Positions 1-11,436 of a stretch of 64,000 nucleotides of DNA are shown here, piece after piece. The stretch covers positions 1 through 64,000 of the forward strand of contig NZ_CP095740.1 in NCBI RefSeq assembly GCF_023078455.1. The letters run 5' to 3'. The notes beneath the pieces were generated by a model, which saw only the letters and a list, made by a program, of their open reading frames with translations, was not told where the DNA came from and did no database searches. This stretch comes from Luteibacter aegosomatis (GTDB lineage Bacteria > Pseudomonadota > Gammaproteobacteria > Xanthomonadales > Rhodanobacteraceae). A program made the translations under genes and the position numbers. Positions within the stretch are counted from its first letter, which is position 1; every line of letters begins with the position of its first letter.

Positions 1-1362
1 ATGAGTGATCTCTGGAGACGCTGTCTCGAGCGTCTTGAAGGCGAATTGAGCGCCGAGGACGTCCATACCTGGCTGATGCCGCTTCAGGCCAGGGAGGATG
101 CGTTCGGCCTGCACCTTTATGCCCCCAATCCCTACTCGCTGGACACCGTCCGCGAGCAGTACCTCGACCGCATACAGGCCATCGTCGAGCACATCGGCGG
201 CCAGGCCATCCCGGTGCGCCTGGAAGTCGGCTCGTCCGGCGGTCGCCCCGCGCCGGCTCGGCCCACGTCGGCGCCGGTCGCGGCGGCCGCGCCACCGCCG
301 GCGCCGCGCATGGCCGAGCCGGCCGCGCAGGACCCGGCCCACGTCCACAATCTCGATCCGCATTACACGTTCGAAACCTTCGTCGAAGGCAAGTCGAACC
401 AGCTCGGCAAGGCCGCGGCGATGCAGGTGGCGATGAATCCGGGCCGCGCCTATAACCCGCTGCTGCTCTACGGCGGCACCGGCCTGGGCAAGACCCACCT
501 GATGCACGCGGCGGGCAACCTGCTGATGCGCAACAACCCCGAGGCGAAGGTGCTCTACCTGCGTTCGGAACAGTTCGTCAGCGGCATGGTGAAAGCCCTG
601 CAGCAGAAGAACATGGACGACTTCAAGCGCCGCTTCCGCTCGGTCGACGCGCTGCTGATCGACGACATCCAGTTCTTCGCCGGCAAGGACACCACGCAGG
701 AGGAGTTCTTCCATACCTTCAACGCGCTGTTCGAGGCCAAGCAGCAGATCATCCTCACATGCGACCGCTATCCGAAGGAACTCGACAAGCTCGAACCGCG
801 CTTGAAGTCGCGCCTGGGCTGGGGCTTGTCGGTGGCGATCGAGCCCCCGGACTTCGAAACGCGCGCGGCCATCCTGCTGTCCAAGGCGGCGGACAAGGGC
901 ATGGAGGTATCCGACGACGTGGCGATGCTGCTCGCGCGGCGCATCCGCTCGAACGTGCGCGACCTCGAGGGCGCGCTCAATACGCTCGCGGCGCGGGCCA
1001 ACTTCTATCGCAAGCCGATTACCACCGATTTCGCCGAGGAAACGCTGCGCGACCTGCTCAACACGCATGCGCAGGCGGTGACCGTGCCCAACATCCAGAA
1101 GACGGTGGCCGACTACTACCAGGTACGCCTGTCCGACCTGCTCTCCAAGCGCCGGGTGCGCTCGCTGGCACGGCCGCGGCAGGTAGCCATGGCCCTGTCC
1201 AAGGAACTCACCGAGCACAGCCTGCCGGAGATCGGTGAGGCGTTCGGCGGCCGCGATCATACGACCGTGCTCCATGCGTGCCGCACCATCCGCGGTTTCA
1301 CGGAAAAGGACGTCCGCATGCGACAGGACTGGGAGCAGCTGATCCGTATCTTGACGGGCTGA
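1..1362 (+). CDS. dnaA: Chromosomal replication initiator protein DnaA
   Basis: DnaA is the AAA+ ATPase that binds DnaA boxes and melts the origin. The 453-residue product has the expected order: an N-terminal helicase-loading domain (about 1-75), a Pro/Ala-rich linker (about 80-112), a Walker A GGTGLGKT at 158-165, a Walker B around LLIDDIQFF, and a C-terminal DNA-binding domain with the DnaA signature around [12 protein letters not shown]. Length is normal for gammaproteobacteria. The ATG is the first base of the window, so its promoter and ribosome binding site are not visible. The two DnaA boxes just downstream and the following dnaN-recF-gyrB order fit the chromosomal origin locus. Identification is certain. 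Confidence 0.98.
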   Translation: MSDLWRRCLERLEGELSAEDVHTWLMPLQAREDAFGLHLYAPNPYSLDTVREQYLDRIQAIVEHIGGQAIPVRLEVGSSGGRPAPARPTSAPVAAAAPPPAPRMAEPAAQDPAHVHNLDPHYTFETFVEGKSNQLGKAAAMQVAMNPGRAYNPLLLYGGTGLGKTHLMHAAGNLLMRNNPEAKVLYLRSEQFVSGMVKALQQKNMDDFKRRFRSVDALLIDDIQFFAGKDTTQEEFFHTFNALFEAKQQIILTCDRYPKELDKLEPRLKSRLGWGLSVAIEPPDFETRAAILLSKAADKGMEVSDDVAMLLARRIRSNVRDLEGALNTLAARANFYRKPITTDFAEETLRDLLNTHAQAVTVPNIQKTVADYYQVRLSDLLSKRRVRSLARPRQVAMALSKELTEHSLPEIGEAFGGRDHTTVLHACRTIRGFTEKDVRMRQDWEQLIRILTG

Positions 1363-1367
1363 GAACC

Positions 1368-1376
1368 TGTGGATAA
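1368..1376 (-). promoter_or_regulatory. DnaA box (perfect, minus orientation)
   Basis: TGTGGATAA is the exact reverse complement of the consensus DnaA box TTATCCACA. It lies 6 bp after the dnaA stop codon. Confidence 0.8.
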
Positions 1377-1413
1377 TAGGTGGATGGACGGAGGACGGTT
1401 TTGGGTCCTGAAG

Positions 1414-1422
1414 TTATCCACA
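1414..1422 (+). promoter_or_regulatory. DnaA box (perfect, plus orientation)
   Basis: TTATCCACA is an exact consensus DnaA box. It is 37 bp from the inverted box at 1368-1376 and sits at the edge of the AT-rich part of the gap. Confidence 0.8.
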
Positions 1423-1578
1423 AGGCACCCACACGAAACCGGATGTCATGGCCAGTCGATATCTTAGAAAAGTTGCTTGATTCAAAAAGAATTTTCCGAC
1501 TTCTCAAGATATCCACCGGCCTAACAACCACCACTAAAGAATCTTTAAAAAACATTTAAAAGCAGGAGTAGGGGACGC

Positions 1579-2679
1579 ATGCAATTCAGCATCCAGAGGG
1601 AAGTACTGCTCAAACCCCTCCAGCAGGTGGTGGGCGTCGTCGAACGTCGCCAGACGTTGCCCGTGCTGGCCAACCTGCTGGTACGCGCTTCCGGCGGCGA
1701 AGTGTCCTTCACGGGTACCGATCTCGAAGTGGAGATGATCGCCACGACGGCGGCCGAAGGCGTGCAGGAAGGCGAAATCACGATTCCCGCGCGAAAGCTG
1801 TTCGATATCGTTCGTGCCTTGCCCGACGGCGCACGCATCGACATCAAGTTGAATGGCGAACGCATCGCCCTCAATGCGGGCCGTAGTCGTTTCACGCTGG
1901 CCACGCTACCCGCGGGCGAGTTTCCGACCATCGACGAGATCGACTTGGTCGAGCGCGTGACGCTGCCGGAAGAGGTCCTACGCGATCTCATGGATCGCAC
2001 CGCCTTCGCGATGGCCAACCAGGACGTTCGCTACTACCTCAACGGCATGCTCCTCGATCTCCAGGAGCACACGCTTCGTTGCGTGGCTACCGATGGGCAT
2101 CGCCTGGCCCTGAAGGAAACCAAGTTGGAAAGCTCGGTGAGCGCGCGTCGGCAGATCATCATTCCGCGCAAGGGCGTGAACGAGTTGATCGGCCTGTTCG
2201 AGTCGGGCGAAGGCACCGTCGAGTTGGAGTTCGGCCGTAACCACCTGCGTGTTCGCCGCGGTGGCGTGGTATTTACATCCAAACTGATCGACGGCCGCTT
2301 CCCTGACTACGAAGCCGTGATTCCGCTGGGTGCCGACAAGTCGGCCACGATCGAACGCGATGTACTGCGCAGCGCCCTGCAGCGCGCCGCCATCCTTTCC
2401 AACGAGAAGTACCGAGGCGTCAAGCTCGAGCTCTCGCCGAATCGCATCAAGATCGTCGCCCACAACCCCGAGCAGGAAGAAGCCCAGGAAGAGGTGGAAG
2501 CCGAGACGGTGGTCGACGAACTCGCGGTGGGCTTCAACGTCGGTTACTTGCTGGACGCGTTGGGCGCGCTTCGCGGCGAGAAGGTGCGCATCAATCTTCG
2601 TGACGCGCAATCGAGCTGCTTGTTGCAGGAAGAGGGCAACGATGAAGCCCGCCACGTGGTGATGCCGCTTCGTCTCTGA
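1579..2679 (+). CDS. dnaN: DNA polymerase III subunit beta (sliding clamp)
   Basis: The beta clamp encircles DNA and tethers DNA polymerase III. The 366-residue product has the N-terminal start typical of DnaN (MQFSIQREVLLKPLQQVVGV), three repeated clamp-fold domains, and the usual C-terminus ending HVVMPLRL. The ATG at 1579 follows a purine-rich GCAGGAG ribosome binding site. It sits directly after the origin-like gap and before recF. Its own terminator (2709-2740) separates it from recF, so recF may depend partly on read-through or a separate promoter. Confidence 0.98.
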   Translation: MQFSIQREVLLKPLQQVVGVVERRQTLPVLANLLVRASGGEVSFTGTDLEVEMIATTAAEGVQEGEITIPARKLFDIVRALPDGARIDIKLNGERIALNAGRSRFTLATLPAGEFPTIDEIDLVERVTLPEEVLRDLMDRTAFAMANQDVRYYLNGMLLDLQEHTLRCVATDGHRLALKETKLESSVSARRQIIIPRKGVNELIGLFESGEGTVELEFGRNHLRVRRGGVVFTSKLIDGRFPDYEAVIPLGADKSATIERDVLRSALQRAAILSNEKYRGVKLELSPNRIKIVAHNPEQEEAQEEVEAETVVDELAVGFNVGYLLDALGALRGEKVRINLRDAQSSCLLQEEGNDEARHVVMPLRL

Positions 2680-2708
2680 CCGGGCACGCGCTACAGTTCG
2701 GGACATGG

Positions 2709-2740
2709 CGCCGGAAAGTCATCGACTTTCCGGCGTTTTT
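2709..2740 (+). terminator. Rho-independent terminator after dnaN
   Basis: A perfect 12-bp stem (CGCCGGAAAGTC at 2709-2720 with GACTTTCCGGCG at 2724-2735) has a tight 3-nt loop and is followed by five T residues. Confidence 0.85.
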
Positions 2741-2767
2741 CGTTGGGATGGGATAAAAAGGTAAGTC

Positions 2768-3850
2768 ATGAGGTTCGAGTCGTTACGAATCGCCGGTTTG
2801 CGATGCCTCGAATCGGTGGCTTTGAAACCCGCACCCGGGATCAACGTCTTCGTCGGCGCCAACGGCGCCGGAAAGACCAGTGTCCTGGAAGCGGCGTATC
2901 TGCTGTCGCATGGCCGGTCGTTCCGCGCCGGTTCGCGTGACGTGCTGCTCAAGCGGGGTGCCAGCGCGCTGTCGGTGTTCGCCGAGGTGGCTACCTTGGA
3001 CGGGAGCGTCCGTCGGTTGGGATTGGGACGGGAATCGGGCCGTTGGCAGGCCAGGGTGGATGGCGACGCGGCTGCATCGCTCAGTTCGCTGGTACAGGAG
3101 TGCGCCGTCGTCTGCTTCGAGCCCGGGTCTCACGATCTCGTCGCCGGTGCGTCCGATGAGCGTCGCCGCTACCTCGACTGGGGTTTGTTCCACGTGGAAC
3201 ACGACTTCGTGGGCCAATGGCGGCGCTATCAAAGGGCTCTCAAGCAGCGAAACGCCTTGCTCCGGCGGGGAGGGGCGCCGGACGTCGACTTGCTGGCACC
3301 TTGGGAGGCTGAGCTTTCGGCGTCCGGTGAAGCGATAGGTCGTTATCGCCAAAATTATCTGGACGCCGTCCTTCCGCATATCCGGGCCTTCACCGACGCC
3401 GTGCTTCCCGAGTTGGGGGAGTTCAGCCTCAGGTATCGACCGGGGTGGGACGATTCACAGTCTCTGGCGGACGTTCTCGCCGAGCGACGAGATAGGGATC
3501 TGTCTCGGGGACACACTACGGTCGGCCCCCATCGTGCCGACTTCTCCCTGGCGTTCGAACAGGCCCCGTTGCGGGAGCACCTGTCCCGTGGGCAGGAAAA
3601 GCTTTGCGCCCTGGCCTGTCTTCTCGGCCAAGCGTCGCTGTATGCCGATACGCGGGGCGAATGGCCCGTCATATGTCTCGACGACCTTGCATCCGAGCTC
3701 GATCGTACCCATCAAGAGTGGGTGGTGAACCAGTTACTGGGGCGTGACGCCCAGGTGTTCATCACAGGGACCGACGTTCCCGCCGCGCTGGCGAACCATT
3801 CCATTGTCGTGTTCCACGTGGAACAAGGCCAGGTGGCGGCTTTGCTATAA
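2768..3850 (+). CDS. recF: DNA replication and repair protein RecF
   Basis: RecF is an SMC-like ATPase that helps load RecA at single-strand gaps. The 360-residue product begins MRFESLRIAGLRCLESVAL, has a Walker A GANGAGKTS at about 30-38, a central coiled arm region, the signature-type LSRGQEKL near residue 280, and a Walker B-like VICLDDLASELD. Length and order are those of the family. The start at 2768 follows an AAAAAGG ribosome binding site. It lies between the dnaN terminator and gyrB with 51 bp to the next start, as in the conserved origin cluster. Confidence 0.97.
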   Translation: MRFESLRIAGLRCLESVALKPAPGINVFVGANGAGKTSVLEAAYLLSHGRSFRAGSRDVLLKRGASALSVFAEVATLDGSVRRLGLGRESGRWQARVDGDAAASLSSLVQECAVVCFEPGSHDLVAGASDERRRYLDWGLFHVEHDFVGQWRRYQRALKQRNALLRRGGAPDVDLLAPWEAELSASGEAIGRYRQNYLDAVLPHIRAFTDAVLPELGEFSLRYRPGWDDSQSLADVLAERRDRDLSRGHTTVGPHRADFSLAFEQAPLREHLSRGQEKLCALACLLGQASLYADTRGEWPVICLDDLASELDRTHQEWVVNQLLGRDAQVFITGTDVPAALANHSIVVFHVEQGQVAALL

Positions 3851-3886
3851 TCGTCCGACTGTCCCCCGCGCGGCGGCCGGCCCTGA

Positions 3887-6358
<2,472 letters not shown>

Positions 6359-6385
6359 ATCACGCACCCATTGGATGAAAAGACC

Positions 6386-6424
6386 AAGGCCCGGTTGTCT
6401 CGCGCAACCGGGCCTTCGCTTTTT
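6386..6424 (+). terminator. Rho-independent terminator after gyrB
   Basis: A perfect 12-bp stem (AAGGCCCGGTTG at 6386-6397 with CAACCGGGCCTT at 6405-6416) has a 7-nt loop and is followed by a T-rich tail ending in five T residues. Confidence 0.85.
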
Positions 6425-6636
6425 AGATCGTGACAGTTCGGGGGGATAAAAATGGCGATTTCAAGGGCTGAAAGATGGGTCGATTGGGTAAGCGCCAACG
6501 TTCTTCTAACAAGTCATTGTTTTGACGGATTTTTTTTGACGCGCTGCGACTTGTTCTTAGGAATCGAATCGGGTTAACCTCTGTAATCCCCCGGAGCACT
6601 TCCGTGTGCGACGAGTCCTTCAACAGAGGTCAGTCA

Positions 6637-7932
6637 ATGAAACAGGGTTTCATCAAGATGGCGCTCGCTACCGCGATCGCACTTTCCTTTGCCAGCGGCG
6701 CCGCCATCGCGCGCGACAAGCAGCCGGCTCAGGATAAGAAAGAGGCGCTGTACCCCAACGCCACTCGTCAGGAGCCCAAGCTCGACCTCAAGAGCGAGAA
6801 GGACCAGAAGGCCATCAACGAAGGCCTCGACGCCGCCAACAACGGCGACAAGGACAAGGCCACGCAGATCCTCACGCCGCTCGCCGACGGTTCCGGCACG
6901 AGCAGCAAGTACGCCCAGGCGCTCGCGCTGCAGGGCCTGGCCAACATGAAGTACAACGATGGCGACGTCAAAGGCGCCATCAGCACGCTCAAGCAGGCGC
7001 TCGACATCGGCGTGATGCCGAACGACACCTACTTCCAGCTGAAGTACATGTACACCCAGTTCCTCGTGGCCGACGAGCAGTACGCGGCCGCCCTGCAGTC
7101 GCTGCAGGAATGGCGCAACGAAGGCAAGCGTGAAACCGCCGAGTCGTATGGCCTCGAAGGCAGCATCGACTACCGCCTCGAGAAGTATCCGGAAGCCATC
7201 GCCGCCATCACCAAGGCGAAGTCGATGCCCGACGCGAAGCCGCAGGCGTCGTGGGACCAGATCCTGATGGCGTCGTACTCCGAATCCGGCCAGGGCGACA
7301 AGGCTGCCGCGATGGCCGCCGACGAGTTGTCGAAGAATCCGAATGACGCCACCGCGCTGAACAACGCCGCGTCGGCGCTGATCCAGGCGCAGAAGTATCC
7401 CGAGGCGATCGCGCTCTATGAAAAGGCGCACACCGCCGGCGCCATCAAGGATGAAAAGCAGTACATCAACTTCGCCAAGATCTACCTGATCGACGGCCAG
7501 GAAAACCAGGATCGCCAGAAGGGCAATGCCGTCAAGGCCGTCGCCATCCTCAAGGAAGGCATGGACAAGGGCGTGATCCAGAAGACGGCCGACAACTACA
7601 ACCTGCTCGGCGATGCCGCCGTGACGGGCGATGACATGAAGGGTGCGCTGGCGGCCTATCAGCAGGCCGCGGGCGTTGCCACCAACGGCGAGCCGGCCCT
7701 GAAGGCCGCGCGCGTCCAGCTTCAGGAAAACCAGTTCGCCGCGGCTCAAAAGTCGGCGACGGATGCCATCAGCAAGGGCGTGCAGCATAAGGGCCAGGCC
7801 TACATGGTGCTCGCGGAAGCCAAGCGTGGTCAGAAAGACAAGCAGGGTGCGATCGCGGCCATGAAGGAAGCCGCCAAGGACCCTGAAACCTCTGCCAAGG
7901 CTAACGCCTGGTTGAAAACCGCAGGTAAGTAA
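6637..7932 (+). CDS. Exported tetratricopeptide-repeat protein
   Basis: The 431-residue product has a clear signal peptide (MKQGFIKMALATAIALSFASG, Ala-rich cleavage region near residue 25), then TPR-like helical pairs along the whole chain, for example the A-L-Q-G-L-A-N-M-K-Y-N-D-G-D pattern and repeated YPEAIA units. It should be periplasmic and act as a protein-interaction scaffold. An in-frame ATG at 6604 exists, but 6637 is preferred: it follows an AGAGG ribosome binding site and puts the signal peptide at the N-terminus. Upstream, TTGACG hexamers at 6522 and 6536 are possible -35 elements, though no good -10 is seen. The position just before tonB suggests an envelope role, but no specific function can be assigned. 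Confidence 0.85.
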   Translation: MKQGFIKMALATAIALSFASGAAIARDKQPAQDKKEALYPNATRQEPKLDLKSEKDQKAINEGLDAANNGDKDKATQILTPLADGSGTSSKYAQALALQGLANMKYNDGDVKGAISTLKQALDIGVMPNDTYFQLKYMYTQFLVADEQYAAALQSLQEWRNEGKRETAESYGLEGSIDYRLEKYPEAIAAITKAKSMPDAKPQASWDQILMASYSESGQGDKAAAMAADELSKNPNDATALNNAASALIQAQKYPEAIALYEKAHTAGAIKDEKQYINFAKIYLIDGQENQDRQKGNAVKAVAILKEGMDKGVIQKTADNYNLLGDAAVTGDDMKGALAAYQQAAGVATNGEPALKAARVQLQENQFAAAQKSATDAISKGVQHKGQAYMVLAEAKRGQKDKQGAIAAMKEAAKDPETSAKANAWLKTAGK

Positions 7933-8137
7933 AAAGGCGCTTGTAAAGTGCCTGAAGGGGGTGAAATGGAAAGCCATAAATCGTCCCTTCAGGTGCTATA
8001 CAAACGCCATATGCTGGTGTAACTTGCGTATCTTTCCGCTTGCAGAAATCGGCGCTTTTTCGGCAATGTCAATCGCCGGGCGCCGGAAGTGCAGTGCGGG
8101 TCTCACTTCCCGCTTGATTAGCTCTTGATAGTGACTG

Positions 8138-8800
8138 ATGGCCTCAAGTAACGAATCAACCGGCCAAGCGCCGTTTAGTTGGGGGCGCACAAGTGCGTTG
8201 GCAGTCGCCATCGCGCTGCACTCGTTCGCTTTCCTCGTGCTGGTAGCGCCAATGGCGCCGCCCAAGACGCAGGAAAAGCGTACGGATAAGGTCGTGCAGG
8301 TCGACTTCATCGAACCGCCGCCGCCCCCCCCGCCGCCGCCGCCGCCGCCTCCGGAACCCCCGAAGCAGCCGCCGCCGAAAATCATTCAGCAGGTGAAGCC
8401 GCCGCCGACACCGCCGCCGCCGGCTCCGCCGCCGCCGGCCGTCGAGGAGGCGAGCACGAACGCCGTTCCGGCTCCGCCGCCGGCGCCTCCCGCGCCGCCT
8501 GCACCGCCGGCGGATATCGCGCCGAGCGAAAATCTGTCGTACCGTCAGCGGAATCCCCCAAGGTATCCGCCGCAGGCGATTCGCCAGCGTCATGAAGGTA
8601 CGGTGGTACTTCTGGTCCTAGTTGGTGTCGACGGCTCGCCGAAGGACATCAAGGTCGACCAGTCGAGCGGTTTCCGCGAATTGGACAAGGCTGCGGAGGA
8701 TGCCGCAAGGAACTGGCGATTCAACCCGGGCAAGCGAGGCGGTCAGGCCGTCGAAGGCTATGCACGTGTCCCCGTTACGTTCAACCTAAACCAGCTGTAA
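8138..8800 (+). CDS. tonB: Energy transducer TonB
   Basis: TonB carries proton-motive energy from ExbB-ExbD to outer-membrane receptors. The 220-residue product has one N-terminal membrane segment (about 17-41), a very proline-rich periplasmic spacer (about 55-125, with an uninterrupted run of prolines), and a C-terminal TonB domain (YPPQAIRQRHEGTVVLLVLVG to GYARVPVTFNL). It heads the operon tonB-exbB-exbD-exbD. The 205-bp gap upstream holds a 9-bp inverted repeat (7951-7959 with 7985-7993) with a long loop and no T tract. That could end transcription of the TPR gene weakly or be a leader structure. The ribosome binding site is weak. Confidence 0.93.
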   Translation: MASSNESTGQAPFSWGRTSALAVAIALHSFAFLVLVAPMAPPKTQEKRTDKVVQVDFIEPPPPPPPPPPPPPEPPKQPPPKIIQQVKPPPTPPPPAPPPPAVEEASTNAVPAPPPAPPAPPAPPADIAPSENLSYRQRNPPRYPPQAIRQRHEGTVVLLVLVGVDGSPKDIKVDQSSGFRELDKAAEDAARNWRFNPGKRGGQAVEGYARVPVTFNLNQL

Positions 8801-8858
8801 GTTAGTCCTCACACTTACTTACATCTCCGTTAATGTTTGATTTCCCAAGGGTAGCGTT

Positions 8859-9608
8859 ATGTTGCAAGACACCTCCGCTCAGCCTGCTAATCCAGGTCAG
8901 AACTCCAACGCCGACGCCCTCAAGCAGATGGGCTTCGACCACCTGATCCACAACTTCGACCCGCTGGGTTGGATTGTGTTCGTCGTGCTGGTCGTGATGT
9001 CGGTGCTCTCGTGGTACTTCATCGTCGCCAACTTCATCCGTAACAGCATGGTGCGTGCGCGCGCCGACAAGGTCATCCAGGGCTTCTGGAACACCGCGTC
9101 GACGCAGGATGCCATCCGCATGCTCGAAGAGCAGCCCAAGGGCGAACCGTTCTCGAAGATCGCTCTCGACGCCGCTTCGGCCGTTGCCCACCACCAGCAG
9201 GCTGCTGGCGGTCGCCTCGCCGAATCGCTGTCGCGTTCGGAATTCATCGATCGCGCCCTGCGCCAGGCCGTGTCTCGCGAGAGCCTGCGTCTGGAAGGCG
9301 GCCTGACCCTGCTCGCCACGGTCGGTTCGTCGGCTCCGTTCATCGGTCTTCTCGGTACCGTGTGGGGCATCTACCACGCGCTGATCGGTATCGCCGCGGC
9401 GGGTGAAGCCTCGATGGGCAAGGTTGCCGGCCCCGTCGGTGAGGCGCTGATCATGACCGCGTTCGGTCTGTTCACCGCTATCCCGGCCGTGCTCGCATAC
9501 AACTTCTTCATGCGCTCCAACCGCCTGACCTACGCCCAGTTCGACGAATTCGCGCACGACCTGCACGACTTCTTCGCCACCGGCGCCCGTGTCGAAGGCA
9601 CGAAGTAA
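8859..9608 (+). CDS. exbB: MotA/TolQ/ExbB proton channel protein
   Basis: ExbB forms the inner-membrane proton channel scaffold with ExbD and powers TonB. The 249-residue product has a first membrane helix near residues 28-50 (LGWIVFVVLVVMSVLSWYFI), a cytoplasmic loop, and two C-terminal helices including LLATVGSSAPFIGLLGTVWGIYHAL and GEALIMTAFGLFTAIPAVLAY, the conserved MotA_ExbB signature. It lies 58 bp after tonB and 20 bp before the first exbD, which supports one transcription unit. Confidence 0.93.
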   Translation: MLQDTSAQPANPGQNSNADALKQMGFDHLIHNFDPLGWIVFVVLVVMSVLSWYFIVANFIRNSMVRARADKVIQGFWNTASTQDAIRMLEEQPKGEPFSKIALDAASAVAHHQQAAGGRLAESLSRSEFIDRALRQAVSRESLRLEGGLTLLATVGSSAPFIGLLGTVWGIYHALIGIAAAGEASMGKVAGPVGEALIMTAFGLFTAIPAVLAYNFFMRSNRLTYAQFDEFAHDLHDFFATGARVEGTK

Positions 9609-9628
9609 TTCGCTAGAGGATTCGACCC

Positions 9629-10042
9629 ATGGCTATGAGCAGCGGGGGCAACTCCGGTGGTCCGATGTCGGAAATCAACGTCACGCCGCTCGTCGACGTG
9701 ATGCTGGTTCTCCTGATCATCTTCATGATCACGGCGCCACTGATGTCCCACAAGGTCCAGATCGATCTGCCGAAGGCTAATCCGAACACCAAGGATGAGG
9801 CCCCGGTCGAGCCGATGGATCTCGCGGTCAAGCCGGACGGTACGTACTTCCTCAATGACAACGAAGTCAGCGAGGCTGAACTGAAGGCCCAGTTCGCGGT
9901 TGCGGCGGCGAAGTCGCCGCAGCCCGAGCTCCAGATCCGTGCCGACCGCACCACCGAGTACAAGGTGGTGAAGAAGATCCTTGGCGACGCCAAGGAAGCC
10001 GGTATGGTCCACGTCGGCTTCATGTCGACCGGCAAGGAGTAA
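9629..10042 (+). CDS. exbD: Biopolymer transport protein ExbD (first copy)
   Basis: This is a 137-residue ExbD-family protein with one membrane helix near the N-terminus (VTPLVDVMLVLLIIFMITAP) carrying the conserved Asp of the proton path, and a periplasmic domain behind it. It starts MAMSSGGNSGGPMSEINVTPL. It is one of two adjacent exbD genes. The DNA of the first about 90 bp of homology is nearly identical to that of the second copy, whereas the periplasmic domains differ. In Xanthomonas the same exbD1-exbD2 pair is known, with the second copy having specialised roles. Confidence 0.93.
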   Translation: MAMSSGGNSGGPMSEINVTPLVDVMLVLLIIFMITAPLMSHKVQIDLPKANPNTKDEAPVEPMDLAVKPDGTYFLNDNEVSEAELKAQFAVAAAKSPQPELQIRADRTTEYKVVKKILGDAKEAGMVHVGFMSTGKE

Positions 10043-10047
10043 CGAAC

Positions 10048-10455
10048 ATGGCATTCAGCTCAGGCAACTCCGGTGGCCCGATGTCGGACATCAACGTCAC
10101 GCCGCTCGTCGACGTGATGCTGGTGCTCCTGATCATCTTCATGATCACGGCTCCCCAGCTGTCGCATAAGATCAAGATCGATCTGCCGCAGCCGAATCCG
10201 AACATCGTCAACCCGGATAATCCGCCGGACCCCGTCCGTCTGCAGATTCGCCAGGATGGTTCGCTCTACTGGAACGATACGCCGGTCGACGAGCTGGGCC
10301 TCAAGGCCCAGATCGCGGTGATCGCCCAGCAGTCCAACCAGCCGGAACTGCAGATCGATGCGGATGACGCGGTTCAGTACGAGGTCGTGGCACGCGTGCT
10401 TTCCGACGCCAAGAGCCAGGGCCTGACCAAGATCGGTTTCGTCAACGCGCAGTAA
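10048..10455 (+). CDS. exbD: Biopolymer transport protein ExbD (second copy)
   Basis: This is a 135-residue ExbD paralogue five bases after the first. It shares the SDINVTPLVDVMLVLLIIF membrane helix with its conserved Asp, but has a diverged periplasmic domain (VNPDNPPDPVRLQIRQDGSLYW). It is the last gene of the tonB operon and is followed at once by a strong terminator. By analogy with Xanthomonas it corresponds to exbD2; whether it is needed for iron uptake cannot be told from sequence. Confidence 0.92.
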   Translation: MAFSSGNSGGPMSDINVTPLVDVMLVLLIIFMITAPQLSHKIKIDLPQPNPNIVNPDNPPDPVRLQIRQDGSLYWNDTPVDELGLKAQIAVIAQQSNQPELQIDADDAVQYEVVARVLSDAKSQGLTKIGFVNAQ

Positions 10456-10480
10456 TCGATCGAAGTCGTCCGGTAAGACC

Positions 10481-10511
10481 AAAAACCCCGCCTTTTGGGC
10501 GGGGTTTTTTT
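10481..10511. terminator. Bidirectional Rho-independent terminator between exbD and pdxJ
   Basis: AAAAACCCCGCC (10481-10492) pairs with GGCGGGGTTTTT (10498-10509) around a 5-nt loop. A-tracts and T-tracts on the two sides let it serve both the tonB operon and the convergent pdxJ gene. Confidence 0.85.
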
Positions 10512-10552
10512 ATGGATCGATCCGTCACCGGCGACGTGTCCGGTCTTCGCGA

Positions 10553-11305
10553 TCAGGCCAGGATATCCAGATATGCGCGAACGGTATTCGCCAGGCCCTG
10601 ATACAGCGCCTCGCCGATCAGCGCGTGCCCGATCGATACTTCGGCGAGTCCGGGAATCGCGGCCTTGAAGCGCCCCAGGTTGGCCTGGCTCAGATCGTGT
10701 CCGGCGTTCACGGCCAGTCCCGCTTGCTGGGCGCGTTGCGCCGTATCGGCGAACGCTTTCAGCACCGATTCCACGTCGCGATCGCGACGGCGGGAAAACA
10801 CCTCCGCATACGGGCCCGTATAAAGCTCGATACGCTGGATGCCGATCGCGACCGCCTCGGCGAACCCTTCGCCACCGGCGTCCACGAACACGCTGACGCG
10901 ACAGCCCATCTCCCGAAACGCGGCCACCACGGGTTTCAGTGTCTCGATGTCCTTGGTGAGATCGAAGCCGTGGTCGGACGTGATCTGTCCGTCGCTGTCG
11001 GGAACGAGGGTGACCTGGGTCGGCTTTACCTCGGCGCACAAGGCAATGAGCCCGGGATAGTCGCCGCGAGCGGGCGCGAAGGGATTGCCTTCGATGTTGT
11101 ATTCCACCCTTCCGCGCAACAGACCCGCCAAGGTGCGAACGTCGGTAGGCGTGACGTGTCGCATGTCCGGACGCGGATGCACGGTGAGGCCGCCGCAACC
11201 CGCATCGATGCAGGTGTTGGCCGCGGTGGCGATATCGGGTTCATGGCCGCCACGCGAATTGCGCAGCACGGCGATCTTGTTCAGGTTGACGCTGAGGAGG
11301 GTCAT
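10553..11305 (-). CDS. pdxJ: Pyridoxine 5'-phosphate synthase
   Basis: PdxJ condenses 1-deoxyxylulose-5-phosphate with 3-amino-2-oxopropyl phosphate to make pyridoxine phosphate (vitamin B6). The 250-residue product begins [20 protein letters not shown] and contains [35 protein letters not shown] and the C-terminal [17 protein letters not shown], all typical of PdxJ. The frame is open upstream, but the ATG at 11305 gives the family N-terminus and has a purine-rich leader. Convergent with the tonB operon; the tonB-exbB-exbD-exbD-pdxJ order is shared with Xanthomonas. Confidence 0.96.
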   Translation of the reverse strand: MTLLSVNLNKIAVLRNSRGGHEPDIATAANTCIDAGCGGLTVHPRPDMRHVTPTDVRTLAGLLRGRVEYNIEGNPFAPARGDYPGLIALCAEVKPTQVTLVPDSDGQITSDHGFDLTKDIETLKPVVAAFREMGCRVSVFVDAGGEGFAEAVAIGIQRIELYTGPYAEVFSRRRDRDVESVLKAFADTAQRAQQAGLAVNAGHDLSQANLGRFKAAIPGLAEVSIGHALIGEALYQGLANTVRAYLDILA

Positions 11306-11436
11306 CGACGGTCCCAAAAAAACGCACGCCGCCAAACGCGACGTGCGTAATGACTGTCTTCCCAGCATAACTCGCCAGCTCCGTATGGCGCACTCCACGG
11401 TTCCAGTGAATCAGACACACCTCGCCGGAGAAAGGT

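Larger units (their letters stand above)
1363..1578. other. Putative oriC: dnaA-dnaN intergenic region
   Basis: This 216-bp gap is strikingly AT-rich compared with its GC-rich surroundings, especially 1460-1560, with A/T runs just before dnaN. It carries two perfect DnaA boxes in inverted orientation (1368-1376 and 1414-1422). GATATCTT (1458-1465) and AAGATATC (1506-1513) form an inverted pair that frames one AT-rich stretch. Boxes plus an AT-rich unwinding-type stretch suggest a replication origin, and the dnaN promoter must also lie here. In xanthomonads the dnaA-dnaN gap is the accepted origin location. Only two perfect boxes are seen, so more degenerate boxes, or a second part upstream of dnaA outside the window, may contribute. 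Confidence 0.7.

Noticed and set aside
8300..8520. CCG-rich repetitive tract that looks like a microsatellite
   Set aside because: It encodes the normal proline-rich spacer of TonB and is in frame throughout.
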